A stretch of 36,459 bases of DNA. Origin: an uncultured Flavonifractor sp. (GTDB lineage Bacteria > Bacillota > Clostridia > Oscillospirales > Oscillospiraceae). The stretch lies in assembly GCA_910585415.1 (NCBI GenBank), contig CAJUDT010000013.1, positions 1-36,459 on the forward strand, in the 5' to 3' direction. Positions 26,398 to 34,225 of the stretch are shown here, piece by piece (position 1 is the stretch's first letter; the number at the start of each line of letters is the position of its first letter). Made by a program: the position numbers and the translations under genes. The notes beneath the pieces were generated by a model. The model had not been told where the DNA came from, ran no database searches, and saw only the letters and a list, made by a program, of their open reading frames with translations.

Positions 26398-27417
26398 ATG
26401 TCTTTGGAGCATAATTTTATCAATTGGGAAATGGTACGCAGGTATAGTGAACAATATGGGCACATCGTACCCAATGTCCGCTTTGGTAAGGACGCCGTGG
26501 TGCCCGACCGCTCTCAGTTTGTGCTGGGCGATATCAACATTCAGCCAAAGTGGGATATCCCCAACAAAATTATGATAAATACAACCATCTGCGGCGGTTT
26601 CTTCAGCAAGGAAACAAATCCAAACATCCCCATTACCACGCAGGAAATCTATCAAGCCGCCCGGGAAATCTGTCTGGCCGGTGCTCCCATGCTCCATGTC
26701 CATGTACGGGACGACGAGGGCTATAACACCTTGGACCCGGACAAGTTCCATGAGGTTCTGGACCCCATCCGGCAGGAGTTTCCCGACGTGATAATCGACG
26801 GCTGCCTGGTGGCCAACCGGGCGGGATACTGGGAGAAAATGGAGCTTCTGCTGAAGGAGCACCTCTTTGATATCACTCCCATCAACGCCACCGCCAACTA
26901 TGCGGGCGACCGGCTCTTTACCCCCTATCCCCACCATATCATTGAAAAGGCCGAGCTGGTGATGAAATACAATGTGAAGCCGCACATCGCCGTATTTACC
27001 GACGGCGATGTGGACACCGCATACCGCTATTTAATCAGCACGAAGCTGATTGAGCCGCCCTATGATTTCGGCATACTCCCCGCCCTGCCCGGATGCAGCT
27101 CCATGAACAGCCCCACGCGGATGCTGGAGGGACTGATGCGCATGAACGGCTTAATCCAGGAGGCCGCTCCCGGCGCCCATGTAATTGTCTGCTGCTCCGG
27201 CAGAGCCTCCAGCTATCTGGCCGCCGCCTCCATGCTGCTGGGCCTCCACGTCCGGGTCGGCATGGAGGACACGCCCTGGGTGTGGCCCCACAAGGACGAC
27301 CTGATTACCAATAACGCAAAGATGTTTACCATGTTCAAGCAGATGGCCCAGATGCTGGGCCGGGAGGTCTATACCCCGGCTGAATATCGGGAAGTCATGC
27401 AGATTGCCAAGAAATAA
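26398..27417 (+). CDS. BKACE family protein (DUF849), copy 2, with N-terminal extension
   Basis: 339 residues. Same reaction class as copy 1, but with about 50 extra N-terminal residues. Seen: MLHVHVRDDEG with Zn ligands His100 and His102, HVRVGMEDTPW with Glu/Asp, and ALPGCSSMNSPTRM in place of the copy 1 GGMPGN loop. The PEM motif region of copy 1 is replaced by INATANYAGDRLF, so substrate binding should differ. AAAAGGAG lies 10 bases before the ATG. No convincing promoter is visible in the 94 bases between the MITE and the ATG, so it may depend on read-through from the operon upstream. The gene is the first of the module bounded by the inverted MITEs. Confidence 0.87.
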   Translation: MSLEHNFINWEMVRRYSEQYGHIVPNVRFGKDAVVPDRSQFVLGDINIQPKWDIPNKIMINTTICGGFFSKETNPNIPITTQEIYQAAREICLAGAPMLHVHVRDDEGYNTLDPDKFHEVLDPIRQEFPDVIIDGCLVANRAGYWEKMELLLKEHLFDITPINATANYAGDRLFTPYPHHIIEKAELVMKYNVKPHIAVFTDGDVDTAYRYLISTKLIEPPYDFGILPALPGCSSMNSPTRMLEGLMRMNGLIQEAAPGAHVIVCCSGRASSYLAAASMLLGLHVRVGMEDTPWVWPHKDDLITNNAKMFTMFKQMAQMLGREVYTPAEYREVMQIAKK

Positions 27418-27467
27418 AGGCTCTGCGGCAGGAGCAAAAACACTGGCTGCAAGGAAAGGGGAACGCG

Positions 27468-27773
27468 ATGGAAAACGTATTTGAAATGCTGATGGTGGTC
27501 TGCTTTGGCATCTCCTGGCCTCTGAATATCCGCAAGCTGTTCCAGTCCAGAACCGCCAAGGGCACCAGTGTCCTGTTTTACTTCTTTATCTGGATTGGTT
27601 ATATCTTTGGTCTGGTCAGCAAGGGCATCAAAGCCGCCTCCGGCGGCACGACGCCCGCCTATGTCTGGTTCTTTTACATCCTCAACACCCTGATGGTTTC
27701 CTTTGGAATCCTGCTCTATTTCCGCAACAAACGCCTAGACCAGGCCCGGGAACAGAATGGGACTCCGCAATGA
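27468..27773 (+). CDS. PQ-loop / SemiSWEET-like small membrane protein
   Basis: 101 residues, three predicted membrane helices (about 3-19, 34-54 and 68-88). The first helix is followed by WPLNIRKLFQSRTAKGTS, which fits the PQ-loop pattern (proline in helix 1, then a basic loop and KGTS). SemiSWEET proteins of this size dimerise to transport small solutes. GGAAAGGGGAA precedes the ATG and the gene begins 50 bases after BKACE2, so both are probably co-transcribed. Substrate unknown. Confidence 0.7.
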   Translation: MENVFEMLMVVCFGISWPLNIRKLFQSRTAKGTSVLFYFFIWIGYIFGLVSKGIKAASGGTTPAYVWFFYILNTLMVSFGILLYFRNKRLDQAREQNGTPQ

Positions 27774-27851
27774 AACAGCGGATGGTCCGCTGCGTTCTGA
27801 ACGGTACCCGCAGCCGTCGTTAAAAAACCCGAGGTCCTCCGCTGAACCTGA

Positions 27852-27887
27852 AACGGCCCGCCCCCGGCAGGGGGCGGGCCGTTTTTT
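27852..27887 (+). terminator. Intrinsic terminator between convergent units
   Basis: 13-bp perfect stem AACGGCCCGCCCC (27852-27864) / GGGGCGGGCCGTT (27871-27883), 6-nt loop, then TTTT. It terminates the BKACE2/PQ-loop transcript and may also serve the opposing TAXI binding-protein gene. Confidence 0.9.
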
Positions 27888-27919
27888 CTGTTGGGGGACT
27901 AACATGCCATTGTCTGAAC

Positions 27920-28972
27920 TCAGCCCTCGGGCTTCAGGTCAGCCAGCTCGTCGGTGGTAATGGCATTCTGCTCCTGATAGTATTTCAATGCGCCGGGGTG
28001 GAGGGGGATGTTGCGGTCCTCCAGCGCGGTTTCCAGCTTGATGTTGGCCGCGTTGGGATGGATGGCGGCCAGACGCTCGGAGTCGGCCAGAATGACACTG
28101 AGCCACTCATAGACGGTCTCCTCAGGCACATCGGCGCGGCAGACCCAGCAGGTGTAAGCGGTAAAGGTGACCACGTCCTCGTCGTTGTCCTGGTAGGTTC
28201 CGCCGGGCACGACAACCTTGTGCATGAAGGGGTATTGGGCAATAATCTCATCCACCAGCTCATCGCCGACGTTGAGCAGCTTCATGCCCGCAGTAACGGA
28301 GAGGTCCGTCAGGCTGGTGAAGGGGTGGGGGCTGGAATAGAAGCCGGCGTCCAGGGTTCCGTCCTGAATCCCGCTGCAAATGTCGGCAATGGACAGGTAG
28401 CTGACCTCAACGGAGCTCTCGTCCACACCCGCAACCCGAAGCATAATGCGCATGTACTTGTCCATATAGCCGGCAGTCACACCAATTTTCTTGCCTGCCA
28501 GACCGGTGACGTCGGTGATGTCCGAATCCTTGGGAAGGAACACATGGCAGGTTGGACCAGAGCCGCCGGTGTTGTACAGGAAGCGGAGCTGTCCGGCGGG
28601 CAGGCCCTCGAACTCGCCCACACCGTTGAAGGCGTCAATAATGTCGTCCAGGCTGGAGGTGCCGAAATCGGCATCGCCCATCATGACCAGACGGGCCATC
28701 TCGGTGCTGCCCGTGGCCGCGTCCAGAGAAATCTTGTACTTGCCGGGATACTCTTTTTCGATTAGGTCGGAAACGCCGGCATAGAGCGTGTAGTTATAAG
28801 CGCCCAGAGCGCCGGTGGCGATGTGGTAGGTGCGGGAATCGTCCTGGGGAGCGGGGGTGGCGCCGGAGCCCTCACCTTGGCCCTGGCCACCGCCGGATTC
28901 GCCGCAGCCGAACAGGGACAGGGCAAGCAGCGCAGCGAGTCCCAGGCAAAGAATGCGTTTCAACTTTTTCAT
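27920..28972 (-). CDS. TAXI-family TRAP solute-binding lipoprotein, copy 2
   Basis: 350 residues. A lipoprotein signal ending at Cys23 (LSLFGC) is followed by a Gly/Gln linker. TAXI domain: HIATGALGAYNYTLYAGV, DAATGSTEMARLVMMGDADFGTSS, LAGKKIGVTAG, GTLDAGFYSSP. It is diverged from copy 1 but collinear. The start chosen is ATG at 28972 (GAGGGAG about 9 bases upstream); the open frame continues upstream without a signal-peptide-like start. It follows the fused permease on the same strand, with two hairpins between them. Confidence 0.9.
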   Translation of the reverse strand: MKKLKRILCLGLAALLALSLFGCGESGGGQGQGEGSGATPAPQDDSRTYHIATGALGAYNYTLYAGVSDLIEKEYPGKYKISLDAATGSTEMARLVMMGDADFGTSSLDDIIDAFNGVGEFEGLPAGQLRFLYNTGGSGPTCHVFLPKDSDITDVTGLAGKKIGVTAGYMDKYMRIMLRVAGVDESSVEVSYLSIADICSGIQDGTLDAGFYSSPHPFTSLTDLSVTAGMKLLNVGDELVDEIIAQYPFMHKVVVPGGTYQDNDEDVVTFTAYTCWVCRADVPEETVYEWLSVILADSERLAAIHPNAANIKLETALEDRNIPLHPGALKYYQEQNAITTDELADLKPEG

Positions 28973-29073
28973 GGTTCTCCCTCTTTCATATAGATTTGGA
29001 AGGGCTTGACCGTCAGCGGCACCGGCAGAGACCGCTTCCGCCCGGCGCGGCAGACCGTCCGGCCGTTCCTTTG

Positions 29074-29108
29074 GTCCCGCCGCCGGTAGGGTTTTCCGGC
29101 GGCGGGAC
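29074..29108 (-). other. Intercistronic hairpin before TAXI binding protein 2
   Basis: Perfect 13-bp stem GTCCCGCCGCCGG (29074-29086) / CCGGCGGCGGGAC (29096-29108), 9-nt loop, no T tract on the minus strand. It lies about 100 bases before the binding-protein start codon and may protect the downstream mRNA. Confidence 0.7.
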
Positions 29109-29114
29109 TGGCAT

Positions 29115-29135
29115 AAAAAGGCATATGGCCTTTTT
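29115..29135 (-). terminator. Weak terminator or attenuator after the TRAP permease 2 gene
   Basis: AAAAAGGC (29115-29122) / GCCTTTTT (29128-29135) with loop ATATG gives an 8-bp stem with a U-rich 3' arm on either strand, just after the permease stop. Partial termination here would lower downstream transcription, unless the binding-protein gene has its own start. Confidence 0.5.
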
Positions 29136-29152
29136 ACCAAAATCAGGGGCCG

Positions 29153-31039
29153 CTATGTGGCGGCTGGGGACCGGGGGGCGATGTAGGGGGGATCCCTGCG
29201 TATGAGCTTGTGGAACACAAACACCCCTATCAGAAGCGCAAATCCAATTACATCGGTGACGACACCGGGGACGATAAGGGCCAGCGCACCGACAATCAGC
29301 AATGCCCGCTCCCAGACCAACAGCTTCCAATTGTAGAAGAAGCCCTCCTGCCCGCAGGCCAGGCAATACACGCCCACCAGGGCGGACAGGGCCGACCAGA
29401 GGATGTTATACCATGCCCCCTGCCAGAGCAGGGATTCGTTGTAGACGAAGAGATATGGGAGGATAAAGGCGCAGATGGCCAGACGGAAGGCCCGTGTGCC
29501 CGCCTTTGTGGGGCTGCACCCGGCAATACCGGCCCCCGCGTAAGAGGCCAGCGCCACAGGGGGCGTGATGACGGAGATACAGCCAAAATAGAAGATGAAC
29601 AGATGGGAGGCCAGCCCTGAAAAGCCCATTTGGGTCAGCGCGGGGGCCACCAGGATAGCCAGCACCAGATATGCCGAGATGGTGGGGATGCCCATACCCA
29701 TAATCAGGGAAACCAACATGGTCAGGACGAGCAGGATCAGAGGCTGTCCGCCGGAAACGTCAATCAGCGCGGAGGAAAGCCGGTAGCCAACGCCGGTCCC
29801 CATCACAACACCGCTGATGATACCCGCCATAGCGCAGGCTACCGCCACCGGAACGGCGGATTTTGCCGCGTTTACGCAGATTTTTACCAGCTTCTCCAGG
29901 GTCAGGCGGCATTTTTTATCCAGCATGACGATAACCAGAGTCAGCAGGATGGTATACAGCCCGGCGCGGGCCACGGTCTTACCTGTCACCGCCAGGATAT
30001 AAACCAGGAATACCAGGGGCAGAAGCAGGTAAAAACGGCGCAGCAGCGGCCGGATTTTGGGCACATCCTCCTTCTTGATGCCCTGCAAGCCGTTCTTCTG
30101 GGCATAAATGTCCACGGAGAGCAGCAGAGAGGCATAGTACAGGATGGCAGGAATGGCGGCGGCCTTGACCAAATCAAAGTACGGAACCGCCAGACGCTCC
30201 GCAATCAGGAAAGCCGTGGCTCCCATGACAGGCGGGGTGAACTGTCCGCCGGTAGAGGCTGCGGCCTCCACCGCCGCGGCAGTCTCCGACTCGTAGCCGG
30301 TCTTTTTCATCAGGGGGATGGTAAAGGTGCCTGTGCCGATCACATTGGCCACGGCGCTGCCGCTGATGGAGCCGAAAAAGCCGCTGGCAATGACCGCCAC
30401 CTTGGCGGGTCCGCCCCGGTATTTTCCAAACACGGCGGTGGCTACATCTGTGATGTAGTCCCCTACCCCGCTGACCTCCATCAGGGCGCCCAGGGTTACA
30501 AAGAGGACGATATAGAGGGACGACGTGTACAGTGCCGCGCCAAAAATGCCGTCCGTGGTCAGATAGGTCAGATTGATAAAATTCTTAAAGGTCAGCCCGG
30601 TATGCTCCAAAAATCCGGGCCAGAATGGGCCGGTAAAGCCAAAAAGGATAAATACAGATACCACAATGACCAGGGCCTTCCCCATGGTGCGGCGGGTGGC
30701 GTCCAGGATGGATAAAATCAGCAGTACGCCAAAAACCTTGTCAATGGTATAGACAATGCCGCTGCGGGCCTGGAGGTCCAGATAATTTACGGTCACATAG
30801 ATGACACTGGACAGGCCCAGGGCCAGGAAAATAACAGCCGTAATCCGCTCTATCTTGCCCTTTTCGCTGTTGAAAATATCCTGTAGGTAACACACCAGCA
30901 GAATAAAGCCCAGGTGGATGGTCTTTTGTCCATTGCCCTGGACTACACCGAAATAGGCCGTATATAGATGGAACAGAATGAATGCGATACAGATGACCTT
31001 AAAAGACAGGGACATCCCCTTCTGAAGTCCATTCTTCAT
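29153..31039 (-). CDS. TRAP transporter fused 4TM/12TM permease, TAXI type, copy 2
   Basis: 628 residues from ATG at 31039, exactly the same length as copy 1. Conserved motifs: FHLYTAYFGV, IASGFFGSISGSAVANVIGTGTFTIP, EAAASTGGQFTPPVMGATAF, MAGIISGVVMGTGVG, IMGMGIPTISAYLVLA. It imports an organic anion with TAXI binding protein 2 encoded downstream. AAAGGAG is 7 bases before the chosen ATG; ten in-frame codons upstream add nothing typical. It is preceded by an unusually long leader with a strong promoter and twin operator sites. Confidence 0.92.
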   Translation of the reverse strand: MKNGLQKGMSLSFKVICIAFILFHLYTAYFGVVQGNGQKTIHLGFILLVCYLQDIFNSEKGKIERITAVIFLALGLSSVIYVTVNYLDLQARSGIVYTIDKVFGVLLILSILDATRRTMGKALVIVVSVFILFGFTGPFWPGFLEHTGLTFKNFINLTYLTTDGIFGAALYTSSLYIVLFVTLGALMEVSGVGDYITDVATAVFGKYRGGPAKVAVIASGFFGSISGSAVANVIGTGTFTIPLMKKTGYESETAAAVEAAASTGGQFTPPVMGATAFLIAERLAVPYFDLVKAAAIPAILYYASLLLSVDIYAQKNGLQGIKKEDVPKIRPLLRRFYLLLPLVFLVYILAVTGKTVARAGLYTILLTLVIVMLDKKCRLTLEKLVKICVNAAKSAVPVAVACAMAGIISGVVMGTGVGYRLSSALIDVSGGQPLILLVLTMLVSLIMGMGIPTISAYLVLAILVAPALTQMGFSGLASHLFIFYFGCISVITPPVALASYAGAGIAGCSPTKAGTRAFRLAICAFILPYLFVYNESLLWQGAWYNILWSALSALVGVYCLACGQEGFFYNWKLLVWERALLIVGALALIVPGVVTDVIGFALLIGVFVFHKLIRRDPPYIAPRSPAAT

Positions 31040-31411
31040 AACTTCACTCCTTTGGTTTCTGTCGTGCAAAGCAGCAGGCAGGCTGGATGTGCGCAGCGGA
31101 CTGGAGCTGCCCCGGCCTGTCCACAGGCGGTCTGAACAGCATCCGCCTTTGCCGCCCTCCCCACATGGAATGCGCCCCTTTGCACAGGAACTCCACTGGA
31201 AACACGGCCTCCCTCTTCTCCCCCTTTCCCATTCAGCTCACCGGACAGCGCGTTATATCGACAGGCTGTAATAAGGAAAACACCGGTGACAAAGCAGGCT
31301 GGCCAACAGGAGCTAGAGCTAAAAAGATGGTCCTCAGGGTGTGGCGCAGTTAGGCCAGCCTGGCAGCTTTTCTGTATACCAATTAGATGAACGCGTTCTT
31401 ATTGGTATACT
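31040..31411 (-). other. 372-nt structured 5' leader of the TRAP2 transcript, no gene seen
   Basis: Between the predicted transcription start (about 31411) and the ATG at 31039 no credible coding sequence is visible. Possible RNA stems: CACCGGACAGC on the plus strand (31239-31249) pairs with GCTGT (31265-31269) and CCGGTG (31283-31288), a two-part stem with a bulge. AGGCTGGCC and GGCCAGCCT (about 31298-31362) pair further upstream, and CCTGT/ACAGG hairpins occur near 31115-31130. It does not match a riboswitch class that I can recognise. Confidence 0.4.
31374..31411. promoter_or_regulatory. Twin GTATACC operators at the TRAP2 promoter
   Basis: GTATACCAAT (31374-31383) and ATTGGTATAC (31401-31410) are a perfect 10-bp inverted repeat. 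The two GTATAC cores are 31 bp apart, about three helical turns, so two regulator dimers could bind on one face. The right-hand site covers the expected transcription start of the promoter at 31418-31446. Confidence 0.65.
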
Positions 31412-31417
31412 GCTCGG

Positions 31418-31446
31418 ATTATAGCATATGGCAAAACAAAAGGCAA
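31418..31446 (-). promoter_or_regulatory. Promoter of the TRAP2-TAXI2 operon
   Basis: Minus strand TTGCCT (31441-31446), 17-bp spacer, perfect TATAAT (31418-31423). One of the strongest promoters in the window. Confidence 0.75.
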
Positions 31447-31583
31447 GGCAGGATTGAAATTTGATTGACTTGCCCAATGATTTTGTGAGTTTCATCAAAA
31501 AGGCCGGTAGAAAATTGGTAGAATTGCAAAAATTCTGGGCTTCAACCACCCGAAAATACTCGAAATTCCGGCTATTCAGAGCG

Positions 31584-31597
31584 TTTGGTATACCAAA
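31584..31597. promoter_or_regulatory. Isolated perfect operator-like palindrome
   Basis: TTTGGTATACCAAA is a 14-bp perfect palindrome, the best copy of the GntR-type motif in the window. It has no gene start next to it: the TRAP2 promoter is about 140 bp to the left and the GntR2 stop about 310 bp to the right. It could be a distal operator for looping or the remains of a promoter region split by the MITE insertion. Confidence 0.6.
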
Positions 31598-31631
31598 AAC
31601 GGGTCAGCATGTATCACAGCAGGGCAAAAAA

Positions 31632-31664
31632 GGCCCCCTGATTCCCATGGGGAATCAGGGGGCC
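31632..31664 (-). terminator. Terminator hairpin left of MITE copy B
   Basis: Perfect 15-bp stem GGCCCCCTGATTCCC (31632-31646) / GGGAATCAGGGGGCC (31650-31664), loop ATG. On the minus strand it is followed by TTTTTT (31625-31630), so it is an intrinsic terminator for transcription coming from GntR2. A near copy flanks the other side of the MITE. Confidence 0.75.
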
Positions 31665-31670
31665 ACAGCT

Positions 31671-31833
31671 TGTCGAAAAAGTCCTGCGGACTTTCCCGCC
31701 AAGCTGAGGAAAATTTCTACACTTGTTACACAAGTTCCGAAATTTTGTGATTCCGACGCGAAAGAAAACCCTGACGGTTTTCTTTCACACTATCTTTCCC
31801 TCCGAAACCTTTGGTCTAAGCGGTTTTTCGACA
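31671..31833 (+). repeat. 163-bp MITE-like element, copy B
   Basis: Terminal inverted repeats TGTCGAAAAA (31671-31680) and TTTTTCGACA (31824-31833), same 163-bp length as copy A but in the opposite orientation. The internal GAAAGAAAACC / GGTTTTCTTTC hairpin is kept. It is bordered on both sides by nearly identical terminator-like hairpins. No coding capacity; an open frame across it (31461-31952) is not a gene. Confidence 0.85.
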
Positions 31834-31839
31834 GACTGA

Positions 31840-31872
31840 GGTCCCCTGATTCCCATGGGGAATCAGGGGACC
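31840..31872 (-). repeat. Second copy of the hairpin, right of MITE copy B
   Basis: Perfect 15-bp stem GGTCCCCTGATTCCC (31840-31854) / GGGAATCAGGGGACC (31858-31872), loop ATG. It shares a 27-nt core with the hairpin at 31632-31664, differing only at the stem base. It lies 34 bases past the GntR2 stop. No T tract follows on the minus strand, because the MITE lies there. Confidence 0.75.
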
Positions 31873-31905
31873 GGCCATTTTTATTGTATGAGCCCCAAAT
31901 AAGGG

Positions 31906-32670
31906 TCAGTCCGCAGGCGCAGTCTGGGATAATTCATCCGCTTTGGCCTTAGCCAGCTTGGCGGACAGGTTAATCCGCACATCCGCCAAGTGCTCCTCCA
32001 TAGACTGCCGCGCCCCCTCCGCATCCTGCTGGACAATCTTATTAAAGACCGTCTCATGGGCCAGAATAGAATTGTAGGAGACACTGCTGACGGTGGTGAA
32101 CTGGCGGGAGATATCCAAAAGCTCATACAGGTTTTCATACATGGAGGAAAGCACCCTGTTATGGGCGGCCCGCACCATGCGGCGATGGAACTCGTGGGAA
32201 AGCCGCCTCAGATTCTGGGTGGTTTCGTCGTCTATATTGGGGTCCTTTTTCGCCTGCCGCATATCCACAATGGCCTGATTCAGCGCCTGAATGTCCTCAT
32301 CGGTCCGCCGCTGTGCGGCATTATAGGCCGCGAACGCCTCTAAATTGATCCGCAGCTCCAGCAAATCCATCAGCGCGTCCGTTGTGGCGGACACAGCGAA
32401 GGCCATTTTTTCAAAGGAGCCCTCCGGAACGGTATTCCGAACATAAGCGCCATCGCCCCGGCTACTGTTCAAGAGCCCTGTATACTCCAGGATTTTCAGC
32501 GCCTCCCGGACGGGCACCCGGCTGACATTAAACCGCTCGGCCAGCTCCCGCTCCGAAGGGAGCTTATCCCCGCACTTTAATTCTCCCCGGGCAATCATGT
32601 CCTTGATGCCATCAATCACATATTCATAATACCGGCCGCCTTCGGCGCAGTCTCTTGGAGTCCGCTCCAT
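31906..32670 (-). CDS. GntR-family regulator, FCD (FadR) subfamily (GntR2)
   Basis: 254 residues, intact. wHTH: GRYYEYVIDGIKDMIARGELKC, LPSERELAERFNVSRVPVREALKILEYTGLL and wing SSRGDGAYV. FCD domain: ELRINLEAFAAYNAAQRRTDEDI, EFHRRMVRAAHNRVL and HETVFNKIVQQDAEGARQSM, with His residues suited to metal/carboxylate binding. It probably senses a small organic acid of the pathway and represses the GGTATACC promoters. GGAGG is 12 bases before the ATG. A close paralogue of GntR1 (9987-10682), especially in the recognition-helix region SRVP(I/V)REALKILEY, so the two probably bind the same operators. Confidence 0.92.
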   Translation of the reverse strand: MERTPRDCAEGGRYYEYVIDGIKDMIARGELKCGDKLPSERELAERFNVSRVPVREALKILEYTGLLNSSRGDGAYVRNTVPEGSFEKMAFAVSATTDALMDLLELRINLEAFAAYNAAQRRTDEDIQALNQAIVDMRQAKKDPNIDDETTQNLRRLSHEFHRRMVRAAHNRVLSSMYENLYELLDISRQFTTVSSVSYNSILAHETVFNKIVQQDAEGARQSMEEHLADVRINLSAKLAKAKADELSQTAPAD

Positions 32671-32705
32671 AACTGCTCACATCCTCCGCACAATCTAGGT
32701 TATTT

Positions 32706-32714
32706 AGTATACCA
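32706..32714 (-). promoter_or_regulatory. Extended -10 promoter / operator of GntR2
   Basis: Minus-strand TGGTATACT serves as extended -10 (a weak TTCCCA -35 lies at 17 bp) and as a GntR-type site, the same design as upstream of GntR1. It is 36 bases before the ATG. The remainder of the 32671-33000 gap holds the AEC promoter and operators and no gene. Confidence 0.55.
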
Positions 32715-32860
32715 TGGTTTTCGGCAAATGGGAAGAGACGATTCACAGTTTGATTAGAAATATTTCTCCAATTGCAGGTCCATTTTGTGGCGCCGCAGTC
32801 ATAGTCAGGCAATTTGGGGAATAGAGTTGATGTCCTGCCATTGTCTAAAACAGAAGCAAT

Positions 32861-32961
32861 CGGGTATACGCCCGCGAGCCGGTATCCCAGCATATAAAAT
32901 GCGAGCGGGGTCTCTTTACATCCCCTCTGGGCATATGGTATACTTTTAATGGCCGGTATGC
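32861..32961 (+). promoter_or_regulatory. Promoter and operator cluster of the AEC carrier gene
   Basis: TTTACA (32915-32920), 18-bp spacer, extended -10 TGGTATACT (TATACT at 32939-32944). Three GntR-type sites surround it: GGGTATACG (32862-32870) upstream, TGGTATACT over the -10, and CGGTATGCC (32953-32961) at the expected start. Confidence 0.6.
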
Positions 32962-33000
32962 CTCTGGCTGATTGACTTCAAAGCGAAGGAGGGGCTCCTT

Positions 33001-33948
33001 ATGGCGCTGCAAGCCGTTGAGAGCGTTGTTTCCCTATTGATCCTGATCGGTGTTGGCTGGTGGCTGGCGGGCCGGGCTTGGTTTGGCGCTGCCGGGGCCT
33101 CTCTCTTTTCAAAGTATACCGTAAATGTCGCGGTCCCCTGCTTTATGTTCTATAATATGGTGGATGTATGCGGCAGCAGGGAAAAGCTGGCTTCCCTGCT
33201 TTCTGGCCTACCCTTTCCTGTCTTGATTGTCTGTTCCAGCCTTGCTTTTGGGATGCTGCTGGCCCATTTATTAAAGGTAGCTCCTCAGCGCAAAGGCGTT
33301 TTCCTCAATGTCATTACCTTTTCAAATGTGGTATTTGTAGGCTTGCCGGTGGTCAGCGCTCTATTTGGCGATGACGGCTTGCCCTACGCTATGATTTATT
33401 ATCTGGCAAACACACTGTTTTTCTGGTCAGGCGGCGTCTGGCTGCTTAGGCGGTACAGCGATGGGTTTTCTGGCAGCTCCCCTGTTCAGATGATAAGGGG
33501 AATCTTTTCCCCGCCTATTGTTGGTATGCTCCTGGGCGTGGCAGCTGTACTATTGGGGCTTCGTCTGCCGGATTTCCTCTATCGCCCAGTTATCATGCTG
33601 AAAAACACCGCTACCCCTATTGCAATGCTTTTCATTGGCATCGTTATCCGCTCCACCGGTATGGAGGCGGTGGAGTATGTGCGTGAGCTAGCAGCGGTTC
33701 TGGTGGTTCGTTTTGTCCTTACTCCCCTTCTGGTAGCAGCACTGGCAGCGGCCTTTCATATGGAACTCATGACGCAGGAGGTCTTTGTCCTTCTCTCCGC
33801 TATGCCCGCTATGACACAATTAGGTGTTATGGCAAAGGAGTCAGGCAGCGACTACGGCTTTGCCGCACTCTTGATTACCCTGACCACCGCGGTAAGTATG
33901 ATTGTTATCCCGCTTTATATGGCCCTCATGGAGCAGTTTCTTCTCTAG
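33001..33948 (+). CDS. AEC (auxin efflux carrier) family transporter
   Basis: 315 residues, about ten predicted membrane helices in two inverted halves. Family features: N-terminal helix SLLILIGVGWWLAG, SKYTVNVAVPCFMF, FSNVVFVGLPVVSALFG with the helix-breaking Pro, and the second-half LKNTATPIAMLFIG and LSAMPAMTQLGVMAKESG repeats. Bacterial members move malate, malonate and similar carboxylates. AAGGAGG is 9 bases before the ATG. It is divergent from GntR2 with operator-like sites between, so it is likely a regulon member, perhaps exporting or importing a pathway acid. Confidence 0.88.
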   Translation: MALQAVESVVSLLILIGVGWWLAGRAWFGAAGASLFSKYTVNVAVPCFMFYNMVDVCGSREKLASLLSGLPFPVLIVCSSLAFGMLLAHLLKVAPQRKGVFLNVITFSNVVFVGLPVVSALFGDDGLPYAMIYYLANTLFFWSGGVWLLRRYSDGFSGSSPVQMIRGIFSPPIVGMLLGVAAVLLGLRLPDFLYRPVIMLKNTATPIAMLFIGIVIRSTGMEAVEYVRELAAVLVVRFVLTPLLVAALAAAFHMELMTQEVFVLLSAMPAMTQLGVMAKESGSDYGFAALLITLTTAVSMIVIPLYMALMEQFLL

Positions 33949-34225
33949 CTGTATGATAGGTCTCTTATTAGCAACATGCAGTTTCAAGACAGGTAGAGAA
34001 ACTGCTAAAACAATAAAATGACACTTACAATAGCTTGTACCTTAACTGGAAAAGCCGCGATATTACCGAAACCGTTTAGTTTGGGGGCCGGACGGCTCTA
34101 TGCAGGCTTATGTGGCACGGCTCGCTCACGCTTTTTCCAGGCATTCCTCTAAAAAGGTCTGGAGCCTTGCGGTAGCGCAAAATACCGTTTTGACGATAAT
34201 GTCCGGAACCGAGGCAAGGAGGGGT

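Noticed and set aside
31040..31411. TRAP2 leader as a known riboswitch (cobalamin or T-box)
   Set aside because: The B12-box, T-box and specifier-loop consensus sequences are not present; only generic stems can be seen.
31461..31952. Open frame of 163 codons on the plus strand between TRAP2 and GntR2
   Set aside because: It runs through an operator palindrome, two hairpins and the whole MITE copy B and into the end of GntR2; no protein family is recognisable.
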